Assembly (NCBI GenBank): GCA_042091495.1
Contig: JBELHJ010000061.1
Location: 1 to 12,887, forward strand
Source: JBELHJ01 sp042091495
GTDB lineage: Bacteria > Bacteroidota > Bacteroidia > Flavobacteriales > Flavobacteriaceae
Length of the DNA stretch: 12,887 nt
Reading direction: 5' to 3'
Part shown: positions 1-7,058 of the stretch, one piece after another
How the letters are laid out: each line of letters starts with the position of its first letter
Numbering within the stretch: position 1 is the stretch's first letter
Position numbers and translations under genes: made by a program
The notes under the pieces: generated by a model
What the model was told of the DNA's origin: nothing
Seen by the model: only the letters and a program-made list of their open reading frames with translations
Database searches by the model: none

Positions 1-164
1 TTATGAAGATAGTAAATCACGGCAAATGTTGATTATTTTCTCGGATTTTTTGCTAAAACACTGTTTTTAAAATCTTAAGTTATTATTTTAGACTATAAAC
101 TTTTTAGGCGTTTATATTGTAACATCAAAGTCCTATTTATTTTTAATTAACTAAAGCTAATTTT

Positions 165-608
165 ATGGATTTACAAACTATTGCATTTACAACTTTTAGT
201 GTTCTTTTTATAGCTATTGCAGCAGCAGGCGCTTTAAAACAGCAGCGTAAATTATTTTTAACCGGTATTTTTTTATGGAGTTTAATTCCAGTAATAGGTG
301 AGGGGGCCAAGTATTCTCAAGACCATGATCTTTCTCATTTGTTGGTAATGGCATTATTTTTTGCATTAGCTATATTAACAGCACCAAGTAAGTTATCATA
401 TAACAGTGAGAATTTAGCGGCGACACATTTAGCCAAAAAAATTGGTGCTGCCGTTATTTTTGTCAACCTTTTTCAAGCTTTTAATATTTTAGCTAACGAT
501 GTTGGGGTGCCCGACCTGTTTGGCTATTTTCATATTGTGGCTGCAGTAGTGGTAATGTATCCTGTTTATATGTCATTAACGAATTCAAATTCTGGCTGGA
601 AATCCTAA
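165..608 (+). CDS. Small multi-pass inner-membrane protein, family not recognised
   Basis: A 147-residue hydrophobic protein with about five predicted membrane segments (roughly residues 5-24, 29-46, 57-73, 93-110 and 116-138), joined by short loops. The loop at 24-29 is positive (KQQRK). There is no signal peptide beyond the first helix, and no catalytic motif or family signature that I recognise. The start is an ATG preceded by an AT-rich leader containing TTAACTAA at 147-154. A possible promoter is TTG (117-119), 18 bases, then TATTTTTA (138-145), which misses the final G of the TAnnTTTG consensus, so it is weak. The NTF2-like lipoprotein gene starts 13 bases after the stop, so the two are probably co-transcribed. 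That suggests an envelope role, but this is inference from position only. Confidence 0.75.
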   Translation: MDLQTIAFTTFSVLFIAIAAAGALKQQRKLFLTGIFLWSLIPVIGEGAKYSQDHDLSHLLVMALFFALAILTAPSKLSYNSENLAATHLAKKIGAAVIFVNLFQAFNILANDVGVPDLFGYFHIVAAVVVMYPVYMSLTNSNSGWKS

Positions 609-621
609 AACAAACACTATA

Positions 622-1077
622 ATGAAAGAAATAATTTTAACCATTACAATGTCATTTTTTATGGCATGCAATATGCCTGAAAACATATCTGATCAAGAAG
701 CTAATAATACGTTAGACACTTTGTTTGAAATTGTTGACCAAGACATTGACCGTTTTGGCGACATTGTAACCGACGATTTTTTCATTTTTGAAAATAGCAG
801 AACATATACCAAAGATGAATTTGTAGACTATGTAAAAAGTTTTGGTGAGTTTGAAGCCAAACGTTCTTTTGAAGATGTTGTTATTGATACAGACCAAAAT
901 TCAGCACACCTATCACTTAAACAACATGGCGAATTTATAGTTACAACACCAGAGGGTAAAATTCAAATGATTTTTGACTGGCTGGAAAGTGTATATATGG
1001 TCAAAGAACAAGAACAACTTAAGGTTAAATTTTATTTTTCGGAGGTTGTTAATGATACCATTATTTCGCTCAACTAA
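622..1077 (+). CDS. NTF2-like (SnoaL/DUF4440-type) lipoprotein
   Basis: A 151-residue protein with a short hydrophobic leader ending in a lipobox-like FMAC, which makes Cys16 the likely lipidated residue. The -3 position is Phe rather than the usual Leu, so lipidation is probable but not certain. Residues about 27-146 fit an NTF2-like alpha+beta cone: an N-terminal helix (TLDTLFEIV), a DxxxFGDIVTDDFFIFE stretch typical of 'affected by time, site of damage' SnoaL folds, a helix at 63-74, then long beta strands ending in KVKFYFSEVV. Such domains either bind small hydrophobic ligands or act as enzymes, and nothing here fixes a reaction. It lies 13 bases after the membrane protein gene, probably in one operon. 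It is one of five exported NTF2-like proteins in the window. Confidence 0.75.
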   Translation: MKEIILTITMSFFMACNMPENISDQEANNTLDTLFEIVDQDIDRFGDIVTDDFFIFENSRTYTKDEFVDYVKSFGEFEAKRSFEDVVIDTDQNSAHLSLKQHGEFIVTTPEGKIQMIFDWLESVYMVKEQEQLKVKFYFSEVVNDTIISLN

Positions 1078-1078
1078 A

Positions 1079-1121
1079 TACAAGTAAAAAAAATTTAAAA
1101 TTATCACAATAATTACTTGTA
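1079..1121. repeat. 9-bp perfect inverted repeat upstream of the metallopeptidase gene
   Basis: TACAAGTAA (1079-1087) and TTACTTGTA (1113-1121) are exact reverse complements separated by 25 AT-rich bases. The right arm covers the putative -33 TTG of the promoter for the next gene. It could be an operator, a weak transcript end for the preceding pair, or chance in AT-rich DNA. There is no U-tract after it, so a normal terminator is unlikely. Confidence 0.35.
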
Positions 1122-1145
1122 ATACTTAAGAACCAATTATTTTTG
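1117..1145 (+). promoter_or_regulatory. Bacteroidota-type promoter for the metallopeptidase gene
   Basis: TTG at 1117-1119, an 18-base spacer, and TATTTTTG at 1138-1145 match the Bacteroidota primary-sigma pattern (-33 TTG / -7 TAnnTTTG) exactly. The transcript would start near 1152, about 29 bases before the ATG at 1181. So the metallopeptidase is probably transcribed separately from the two genes before it. Confidence 0.55.
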
Positions 1146-1180
1146 CAGACTAAAATTTATTAGGTTTTTAATACATTTTC

Positions 1181-1924
1181 ATGAGAACAATTAAAGGAGA
1201 TCATGTTATTTTAAATATTTCTGGATGGGGAGATCGCGATTTAGACGATATTTTAGTTTGCCTCTCGCAAACAGTAAGTGTTTTTAAAACGGTTATCACC
1301 CCTAAATTATTTAATAAAAAAGCCGTGCTTGTAGAGAACTATACAGACACCGCTTTTTCTCAGGAACACCCAAAAATGTATAAAGTAACGCCTGAGAACA
1401 GAATCTACTTAAATATTAATGCAGATAATGATGCTTATGCGAATTATGTATTACAATTTGCTCATGAATATGGCCATCATTTACTTGATTGTGATTTTTA
1501 TAATACCCATGATCAGTTTGGTTGGTTTGAAGAAGTTTTATGCGAGGTTGCCGGTTTATATGCACTTCATGCGGTTTCAAAAGAGTGCGATGCAGAGTTA
1601 GCCAATGATTTAAATGCCGCACTTCGAGATATTTTAAATGATAAAACGTATCATATTGATAGGCCACTTGCGGAGTGGATTGCTGAAAACCAAGAGCTAC
1701 TTAGTTTAGACCGTTACTTTAGAACACATAATAAAACCATAGCAATAAAGTTAGCTCCATTATTTTTTGAAAACCCCAAACTTTGGGATGTCGTGTTATT
1801 AATTAAGCAAATTCCAATAGCTGAAGAAATGGCTTTTGAAGTTTTTATTAATGCTTGGGAAGCCTTAATTCCACCATCAGACAGTAATATTTTTCAAGAT
1901 TTTAAAGCCATGATTTTGTTGTGA
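1181..1924 (+). CDS. Cytoplasmic HExxH zinc metallopeptidase-like protein
   Basis: A 247-residue protein with no signal peptide or membrane segment, so probably cytoplasmic. Residues 91-100 read LQFAHEYGHH. His95 and His99 with Glu96 form a classic HExxH zinc site, placed on a helix as in zincins. A second helix at 114-128 (WFEEVLCEVAGLYAL) carries Glu117, Glu118 and Glu122. One of these is likely the third zinc ligand in a gluzincin-like arrangement, about 19-23 residues after the second His. The N-terminal 85 residues look like a mixed alpha/beta prodomain or half-domain, and the C-terminal half is helical. I do not recognise the exact family. It has its own promoter and is followed by a separately promoted lipoprotein, so its neighbours do not identify a substrate. 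An inactive zincin relative is possible, but all key residues are present. Confidence 0.75.
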   Translation: MRTIKGDHVILNISGWGDRDLDDILVCLSQTVSVFKTVITPKLFNKKAVLVENYTDTAFSQEHPKMYKVTPENRIYLNINADNDAYANYVLQFAHEYGHHLLDCDFYNTHDQFGWFEEVLCEVAGLYALHAVSKECDAELANDLNAALRDILNDKTYHIDRPLAEWIAENQELLSLDRYFRTHNKTIAIKLAPLFFENPKLWDVVLLIKQIPIAEEMAFEVFINAWEALIPPSDSNIFQDFKAMILL

Positions 1925-1926
1925 TT

Positions 1927-1958
1927 TTTGATTATCAAAGCACATATGATTACCTTTG
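1927..1958 (+). promoter_or_regulatory. Bacteroidota-type promoter for the acidic lipoprotein
   Basis: TTTG at 1927-1930, a 20-base spacer and TACCTTTG at 1951-1958 match the -33/-7 consensus of this phylum. Transcription would begin near 1965, leaving a leader of about 14 bases before the ATG at 1979. The whole element fits in the 54-base gap between the two genes. Confidence 0.55.
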
Positions 1959-1968
1959 AGTTAATCAA
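1928..1968. repeat. Imperfect inverted repeat spanning the 1979 promoter
   Basis: TTGATTATCAAAG (1928-1940) pairs with CTTTGAGTTAATCAA (1954-1968), apart from a 2-base bulge in the right arm. The 13-base centre lies at 1941-1953. The left arm starts on the -33 box and the right arm on the -7 box. It may be a repressor site or a weak hairpin ending the metallopeptidase transcript. There is no U-tract. Confidence 0.4.
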
Positions 1969-1978
1969 ACAATAAATT

Positions 1979-3244
1979 ATGAAAAAATTACTTTTAATTT
2001 CTGCCATCATGTTATGTGCGTGTGGCTCTGACTCTGACGGCTCTGACTCAGATAATCCAGACATTTCAACCGATCTTACTGTTGAAGAAACCAAAGAAGG
2101 GTTGAAGAACAACTCGATTGCATTTATGGATGAAATGGATTCTATGAATAGTTGTTCACAAATTGATGACCTTATTGTTGTTTTAGACTGTATGGATCCT
2201 AACACAGATCGTCCAAGCAAATCATCAAAAGGGGACAATCAGCCTTTATTTTCTGCATATTTTCAAAACACAGTCGATATTTTAATAGCCTATAATTCAG
2301 ATTTAGATAAAAATAAACTGAATACGCTTTTAACTAGCAATGTAATCAGTTCGTTAAAAAGTGATGATTCTTTGCTTGATGAATTCAACAATGAAAAAGG
2401 CACTTGGGTTTGGAATAATTCAACCAAAGAGTTTGAAAAAACAACTAATGGAGGCAACATGATTTTTATAGTTGATTGCGCAGATAACAATTTAAGACTT
2501 GAAGTTTCCAGTTTTAATACGGGATATTTTACTGAAGATCAAGTTGAGGTCCCAACAAGAGTTGTTGCCGAATTAAAATATAACAATACGGTTTATATGA
2601 CTCAAAATTTCTCTGCTTCTGTTGATGATTTTAAATACCTGCCTAACAATTTGTCCAATCAAACAACCTTGGGCTGTATGGGATTAAATGTTTCTTTTCA
2701 AAATAATTCAAATGAAACTTTCATCGCGAGTTCATCAATCGCTATGGATGGTGATACCATATTTGAAATGAGTATGACAGCAAATGGTAATTTTTATCCA
2801 ATTGATAATGATGGCGATGATATTGATGAAGATATAGATGAAATTTTAAACAGTTTAAATTTGTCTATAAAAGTTGTTAATGCTGAAATACAAGTTACGG
2901 GTGATATAACTAATAAAACAGTTCCATCTGAAGATGATTCCACAATTCAAGAGCTTGTAGACTTTCTTAATACTAATACTGAAATTACAATTCTTTTAGA
3001 TAATAGTGCTGTTGCTAAAGGTGAATTTTATGTGGATCAAGACACCTATGAGGAATATAATTATAATACGGGACAATATGAGACTGTAACTGAGGACGTA
3101 TTAAACATACATATGCTTTTTAACGATGGTTCAACACAAGATTTAGAAGTCTATTTTGATGATAGTTTTAATGAGCTTGAAAACAAATTAGACACTGTTC
3201 TAGATAATTTTGAAAACTCGTTGGATGAGGCACTTGACGACTAA
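1979..3244 (+). CDS. Large acidic lipoprotein of unknown function
   Basis: A 421-residue protein with a good lipobox (LCAC, lipidated Cys15) after a hydrophobic leader, so it is exported and anchored. Just after the Cys is a twice-repeated GSDSD, encoded by a 15-bp tandem duplication at 2024-2053. An acidic stretch directly after the Cys resembles lipoprotein surface-export signals of this phylum, so surface display is possible. The rest is strongly acidic, with alternating beta-rich segments and four scattered Cys after the leader. Residues 276-288 (DNDGDDIDEDIDE) resemble a calcium-binding Asp-rich loop, although the glycine is not at the canonical EF-hand position. The last 30 residues form an acidic amphipathic helix. 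I do not recognise the family. It has its own promoter and a strong terminator, so it is probably monocistronic. Confidence 0.7.
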   Translation: MKKLLLISAIMLCACGSDSDGSDSDNPDISTDLTVEETKEGLKNNSIAFMDEMDSMNSCSQIDDLIVVLDCMDPNTDRPSKSSKGDNQPLFSAYFQNTVDILIAYNSDLDKNKLNTLLTSNVISSLKSDDSLLDEFNNEKGTWVWNNSTKEFEKTTNGGNMIFIVDCADNNLRLEVSSFNTGYFTEDQVEVPTRVVAELKYNNTVYMTQNFSASVDDFKYLPNNLSNQTTLGCMGLNVSFQNNSNETFIASSSIAMDGDTIFEMSMTANGNFYPIDNDGDDIDEDIDEILNSLNLSIKVVNAEIQVTGDITNKTVPSEDDSTIQELVDFLNTNTEITILLDNSAVAKGEFYVDQDTYEEYNYNTGQYETVTEDVLNIHMLFNDGSTQDLEVYFDDSFNELENKLDTVLDNFENSLDEALDD

Positions 3245-3265
3245 TTAAAGCGTATTTATATTATT

Positions 3266-3292
3266 AAAAAGTGGGCTACAAGCCCACTTTTT
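3266..3292. terminator. Bidirectional intrinsic terminator between convergent genes
   Basis: AAAAAGTGGGCT, loop ACA, AGCCCACTTTTT: a near-perfect 12-bp stem with A-tracts and T-tracts on both sides. It can end transcription in both directions. It lies 21 bases after the plus-strand lipoprotein stop and touches the stop codon of the minus-strand DUF4249 gene (3291-3293). Confidence 0.9.
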
Positions 3293-4115
3293 ATTTAACT
3301 ATAATTGTAGTTTTTCGAGAATTTTGTCCAGACCAATAACCAAAAGCTTTTGAACCATAGATATTAGTGGGTGTATTTTGTGTAAATAAAACATCATTGT
3401 TTAAAGTTGTTTGATCTCCTGTAATTGCTTTCCAAAACTCATATTCTGTTTTTGGAATCGAACTAATTTTGAATTCTATGGTATCTCCAACTTTCATTTG
3501 ATTTTTAATTTCATTATCAATTATTTTATCATACAAAAAGGAGACAGTATATGTATTAGATATAACAAGTGAATCACTAAAAATAAAAGGTTTGGCTTTG
3601 GTATAAACATCATCATTATTATGTTTTATAAAGCATTTGTAAAACCCAACTAAATCCAATTGTTTTTTAAATGAAACACTTAATTTTCTTAGAGAGTCTT
3701 TTTTGGTGTTTTCAAAATTATAAGATTCAATTATAGGTTGAGACGGAATTGTTGTTTCAGCGTTGTAAATAGAATTATTTAAACTTATTTTTAACGTGTA
3801 GTTTTTATTTATATCACCTGAAATGATATTACTTCTGTAATAAAAAAAAGGAAATCGATTTAAATCTTTTTTTAAGGTTAGAATTTCTGAAGTATTTTCT
3901 GAGAAGAGTTCTACTTTAGCTGTAGTTTCAATAGAATCTACTAAATCTAACGAGTCAATTGTTCCAATTACTGGTAAGTTTTTAGTCAAGTAAATCCTTG
4001 CATATTTACCTGGCTCAATATACCCTTCAACAGTAAGGCTATTATGAATAGTATTATCAAATCCGTCTGGACTGCAACAAAAGCAAAAACAGCATAAAAA
4101 TAAAACAAGCTTCAT
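3291..4115 (-). CDS. DUF4249 family lipoprotein, partner of the TonB-dependent receptor
   Basis: A 274-residue protein whose N-terminal body matches the DUF4249 pattern: SLTVEGYIEPG at about 27-37, then ARIYLTKNLPV, a beta-sandwich with NYTLKISLNN and AETTIPSQP at about 110-125, and a C-terminal half of beta strands ending FGYWSGQNSRKTTIIVK. DUF4249 lipoproteins are usually encoded beside TonB-dependent receptors in Bacteroidota and are thought to act at the outer membrane, but their ligand role is not established. The start ATG (4113-4115) overlaps the receptor's TAA stop (4115-4117) by one base, so the pair is co-transcribed and probably translationally coupled. The leader is odd: five Cys lie between residues 8 and 14, and the probable lipidated residue (Cys14, followed by Ser) has no ordinary lipobox. 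Confidence 0.85.
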   Translation of the reverse strand: MKLVLFLCCFCFCCSPDGFDNTIHNSLTVEGYIEPGKYARIYLTKNLPVIGTIDSLDLVDSIETTAKVELFSENTSEILTLKKDLNRFPFFYYRSNIISGDINKNYTLKISLNNSIYNAETTIPSQPIIESYNFENTKKDSLRKLSVSFKKQLDLVGFYKCFIKHNNDDVYTKAKPFIFSDSLVISNTYTVSFLYDKIIDNEIKNQMKVGDTIEFKISSIPKTEYEFWKAITGDQTTLNNDVLFTQNTPTNIYGSKAFGYWSGQNSRKTTIIVK

Positions 4116-6403
4116 TAGAAAAAAGTAAGATTCCAGTTAATAGTTGGTATTATAGGGAACAAATATAAATTCTCTTTAGTTAAAGTGATGGAGGAGTTGG
4201 TGTTTCTTGTAGACTCATAATTTATGTAAAATGGGTTTTTTCTGTTATAACAATTATATATAGTCAAATTTAAGTTAGATTCTAATTTTTTAGTTTCTTT
4301 TAATTTATAGTTTATACTCAAATCTAATCTATGATAGCTTGGGAATCTGTTATTATTTGTGCTACTATATTCTAAAACAGGTAGTTCTTCTATTATTCTA
4401 ATTGCAGTAGGTTCCGAGTAGTTTTGGCCACTAAAAAACATAAAAAGCCCACCAAGTTTAATTCTTTTGTTAATATTATATGATAAAGAAATGTTTAAAT
4501 TGTGAGGGCGATCAAAAACAGGTTTAAAAGGTAGGTTATCATTTAAATCAGCAAATTGTACTTCACTATCAGAAAATGTATAATTAATGTTCCCTTCAAC
4601 ATTTTTAATTTTGGTATTTAGACTTAGTTCAAGTCCATAAGACGTTAATTTTCCAAAAACAAGTTCACTGTATACATTACTATTAAACAGATTGTTTAAT
4701 GTGCCGTTTTTAAGTTCAGAAAAATTCAACACCTTATTATAATAAAACCCTGAAGTAAGACTTAAATTTTTTAAAAAAACCACATGTTCTAGGTTAAACA
4801 TATGATTGAATTGCGGCTTAGCTGTTGCATTGCTGAGTAAATAAAAATCAGAAGGCAAGCTAAATGAGGTAATGGTTGTTTGATGAAGAAATTGATGGAT
4901 ATTTTGGTATGAAAATTTAATTGATTGCTTGTTGTTAATATTATAACTAAGAGTTAACCTTGGATCAAATCTAAGATAATTATTTGTTGTAAAATCAATT
5001 TTTGAGCCATAATTGTAATGGGTTAATCGTCCACCAAGTTTAAAATCAAAATCATTAAAGGAAACCGATTTTATTTGAGCATATATAGAAATAATATTAC
5101 TATTTTGAACCGGACTATTTTCAACATTTAATAGGCTATCGTTGTAATAGGCTTCAATATTTTTTGTGTTATTTTTTATAAAATTATAATTTATTCCAGC
5201 AGAAAAGTTAAATAAAGTTGATGTTTTGTAATAAGTATTTTCTATAGAGAATCTTCTATAATAGTTATTTAAATCATAGTCATACGATAATAACTTTTCT
5301 GAAAAATTAAAACTATATCCAGTGTAATTGATCTGGAAAGTATTCTTTGAATTTTCTGAAAATAAATAACTCCAATCTGTTCCAAGCACAATATTAGACC
5401 AGTTCCCCTTTTTAAAAGATTCAGCAGAGGGCTTGTCTCTCAGGTAATTGTCTTTTGTTTTAAAAATTTTAAAATTAAGAGAACTTTTTTGCCCCATTGA
5501 TTTTTTTAACTTTAAATAATAATCATAAAAAGAGTAATTTGTGTTTTTGTATAACAACGAATTTTCATTATCGTTGGAGAATAGGTTTTTTATAAGATCT
5601 AAATAGGTTCTTCTGCCAGATAATAATAGGGATGTTGTTTCATTAATAGGGATATTAATTGCTCCTTTTGAAGCTAAAACACCAATTGAAATTTTACCAT
5701 TCAAATGCTTTGGTTTGTTTAGTGATTTCATCTCCGTTACAGAACTCATCCTGTTTCCAAAATTTGCATCAAAGCTGGATTTTGAAAATCTAACAGATTG
5801 AATCATATCTGAGTTAATAGCATTATACAATCCTCCTAAATGATTAATTTGATGCAAGTACATGTTATCCAACTCAAAATAATTCATACTGCTATTTCCT
5901 CCTCTTACAAAAAATCCAGATTGTCCCTCCATTGAAGGCTGAATGCCAGGGCTTAATGCTAAATATTTTAAAATGTCTTGGTCTCCTAAAATAGACGGAA
6001 TGTTTTTGATTTCTAATCTATTGAGATAATTTGTACCCGTTTCAATATTTAAAAGTTGTTTTTGTCTTTTGGATTGAATTAAAATTTCCGATAATTTTTC
6101 TTGGATTGGATTTAAATAAATAGTGTCTTTATAAGCATCCTTAATTGTTATTTTTTTAACAAAATAATTTGATTTGTAAAGACTGTAGATACCCTTAGGA
6201 TTGGTAAAAATTAATTCAAATTTTCCATTACCAGAAGTACTATCTATAATAATATTATTAGCATTTAAAATGTATGCGTTTTTAATGATTTTTTTTGTGT
6301 TACTATTTGCTAACACCGACTTAAGGTGAACACTTTGAGCAAAAACTTTTGTACAAAAAATGTGCAAGATTGAAACACAAATAAAAAAAACAGGTTTAGT
6401 CAA
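4115..6403 (-). CDS. TonB-dependent outer-membrane receptor with N-terminal regulatory-like domain
   Basis: A 762-residue receptor. Residues 1-22 form a signal peptide ending VFA before Gln23. About 24-100 is a divergent carboxypeptidase-regulatory-like beta-sandwich (NAYILNANN, KKITIKDAYKDTIYL). About 110-225 is the plug, with ILKYLALSPGIQP, FFVRGGNSSMNYFELDN (about 164-180) and VRFSKSSFDANFGNRMSS. The rest is a beta-barrel with alternating aromatic strands, ending in Phe (WNLTFF). It imports an unidentified ligand using TonB energy. At 762 residues it is smaller than SusC-type polysaccharide receptors, and it has DUF4249 rather than SusD beside it, so a glycan role is not indicated. No sigma/anti-sigma pair is present. 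The start is TTG (6401-6403): no ATG exists in any frame between it and the upstream terminator. The TTG fits the signal peptide, but the in-frame ATT codons at 6422-6427 are alternatives. Confidence 0.9.
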   Translation of the reverse strand: MTKPVFFICVSILHIFCTKVFAQSVHLKSVLANSNTKKIIKNAYILNANNIIIDSTSGNGKFELIFTNPKGIYSLYKSNYFVKKITIKDAYKDTIYLNPIQEKLSEILIQSKRQKQLLNIETGTNYLNRLEIKNIPSILGDQDILKYLALSPGIQPSMEGQSGFFVRGGNSSMNYFELDNMYLHQINHLGGLYNAINSDMIQSVRFSKSSFDANFGNRMSSVTEMKSLNKPKHLNGKISIGVLASKGAINIPINETTSLLLSGRRTYLDLIKNLFSNDNENSLLYKNTNYSFYDYYLKLKKSMGQKSSLNFKIFKTKDNYLRDKPSAESFKKGNWSNIVLGTDWSYLFSENSKNTFQINYTGYSFNFSEKLLSYDYDLNNYYRRFSIENTYYKTSTLFNFSAGINYNFIKNNTKNIEAYYNDSLLNVENSPVQNSNIISIYAQIKSVSFNDFDFKLGGRLTHYNYGSKIDFTTNNYLRFDPRLTLSYNINNKQSIKFSYQNIHQFLHQTTITSFSLPSDFYLLSNATAKPQFNHMFNLEHVVFLKNLSLTSGFYYNKVLNFSELKNGTLNNLFNSNVYSELVFGKLTSYGLELSLNTKIKNVEGNINYTFSDSEVQFADLNDNLPFKPVFDRPHNLNISLSYNINKRIKLGGLFMFFSGQNYSEPTAIRIIEELPVLEYSSTNNNRFPSYHRLDLSINYKLKETKKLESNLNLTIYNCYNRKNPFYINYESTRNTNSSITLTKENLYLFPIIPTINWNLTFF

Positions 6404-6437
6404 TTTGAGTAATTTTGAAAGAATAATCTAAAAAAGT

Positions 6438-6465
6438 AAAAAGCCTCCACAAAATGAAGGCTTTT
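6438..6465 (-). terminator. Intrinsic terminator of the 6469 lipoprotein gene
   Basis: Read on the minus strand: AAAAGCCT (6465-6458), an 11-base loop, AGGCTTTT (6446-6439), then a T-rich tract to about 6431. It begins 3 bases after the upstream gene's stop. It ends only about 35 bases before the start of the TonB receptor gene. Confidence 0.8.
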
Positions 6466-6468
6466 AAA

Positions 6469-6984
6469 TTATTTTTCAAAAACAAAATTGCCTTTTGATT
6501 GGTACCAGGTTTTTAGTTTGCCATCAACAAATTGATACCATTCAATGTAGGTGGCATCAGCACCAGTAAATTGGGCATTTACCCACTGCCCAGCTTGATT
6601 TGTGGCTCTAGGGTCTTCGGAGCCTTTAGGATAAGCTGCAAAAGCGTAATCGGTTACCCAGCCCCAAGGGCTATCACCGCTCAATGAGGCTTGATATTCT
6701 GCTTCAACTTTTTCAGTGAAGGCTGAGCCGTTATTGACGGTTGTACCATCTTCAAAAACAAAAACGCCATCATCAGAAATTAGGCTTTTCATAGTTTCAT
6801 AATCACGGGCAGCCCAGGCGGCATCCAATTTTTTAAATAAATCCACATAAGATTCATCACCTAAATACACACTTTGGCCTTCATAAGGACCAAAGCCATT
6901 TGTTGGTTCAGAGGTTGCTTCATTTGATGGCATACACGCAAAGATTAAGCATATAGCCAAAACAGAGCCAGTTAGAAATTTCAT
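6469..6984 (-). CDS. NTF2-like (SnoaL/DUF4440-type) lipoprotein
   Basis: A 171-residue protein with a lipobox IFAC (lipidated Cys17), then a linker rich in Ser, Thr, Glu and Gly to about residue 40. Residues 44-168 look like an NTF2-like domain: a first helix (YVDLFKKLDAAWAARDYETMKSLISDDGVFVFEDG), the SnoaL-type 'W..RDYE.M...ISDDGVFV.EDG' signature, a second helix (AFTEKVEAEYQASL), then strands AGQWVNAQFTGA, TYIEWYQFVDGKLKTWYQSKGNFVF. Several Trp and Tyr residues line the last strands, which fits a small hydrophobic pocket. The function is unknown. It is separated from the TonB receptor by its own terminator. The coding region is clearly richer in G+C than the receptor gene next to it. Confidence 0.85.
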   Translation of the reverse strand: MKFLTGSVLAICLIFACMPSNEATSEPTNGFGPYEGQSVYLGDESYVDLFKKLDAAWAARDYETMKSLISDDGVFVFEDGTTVNNGSAFTEKVEAEYQASLSGDSPWGWVTDYAFAAYPKGSEDPRATNQAGQWVNAQFTGADATYIEWYQFVDGKLKTWYQSKGNFVFEK

Positions 6985-7058
6985 AAGTTTAAAGTATTAA
7001 TTAATAGTGTATTAATTTACAAATTTTAATTAGGAATCCGCATTAAATTAATTTACAA

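Noticed and set aside
2..70. Open frame at the left edge (about 22 codons) that could be the end of an upstream gene
   Set aside because: The residues show no family pattern and the region is very AT-rich; too short to support a coding call.
1079..1121. Terminator for the 622 lipoprotein gene
   Set aside because: The arms are only 9 AT-rich pairs with a 25-base loop and no T-tract; listed as a possible operator with low confidence.
1416..1667. Minus-strand and alternate-frame open frames inside the metallopeptidase gene
   Set aside because: His/Tyr-rich shadow translations of a gene with an intact HExxH motif; no start signal or family resemblance.
1894..2238. Minus-strand open frame of 114 codons over the acidic lipoprotein start
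   Set aside because: Its Ser/Glu-rich part is the complement of the GSDSD repeat, and it covers the promoter of a real gene.
4115..6403. SusC/SusD-type glycan utilisation pair
   Set aside because: The receptor is too short for typical SusC, the partner is DUF4249 rather than SusD, and no glycoside hydrolase lies nearby.
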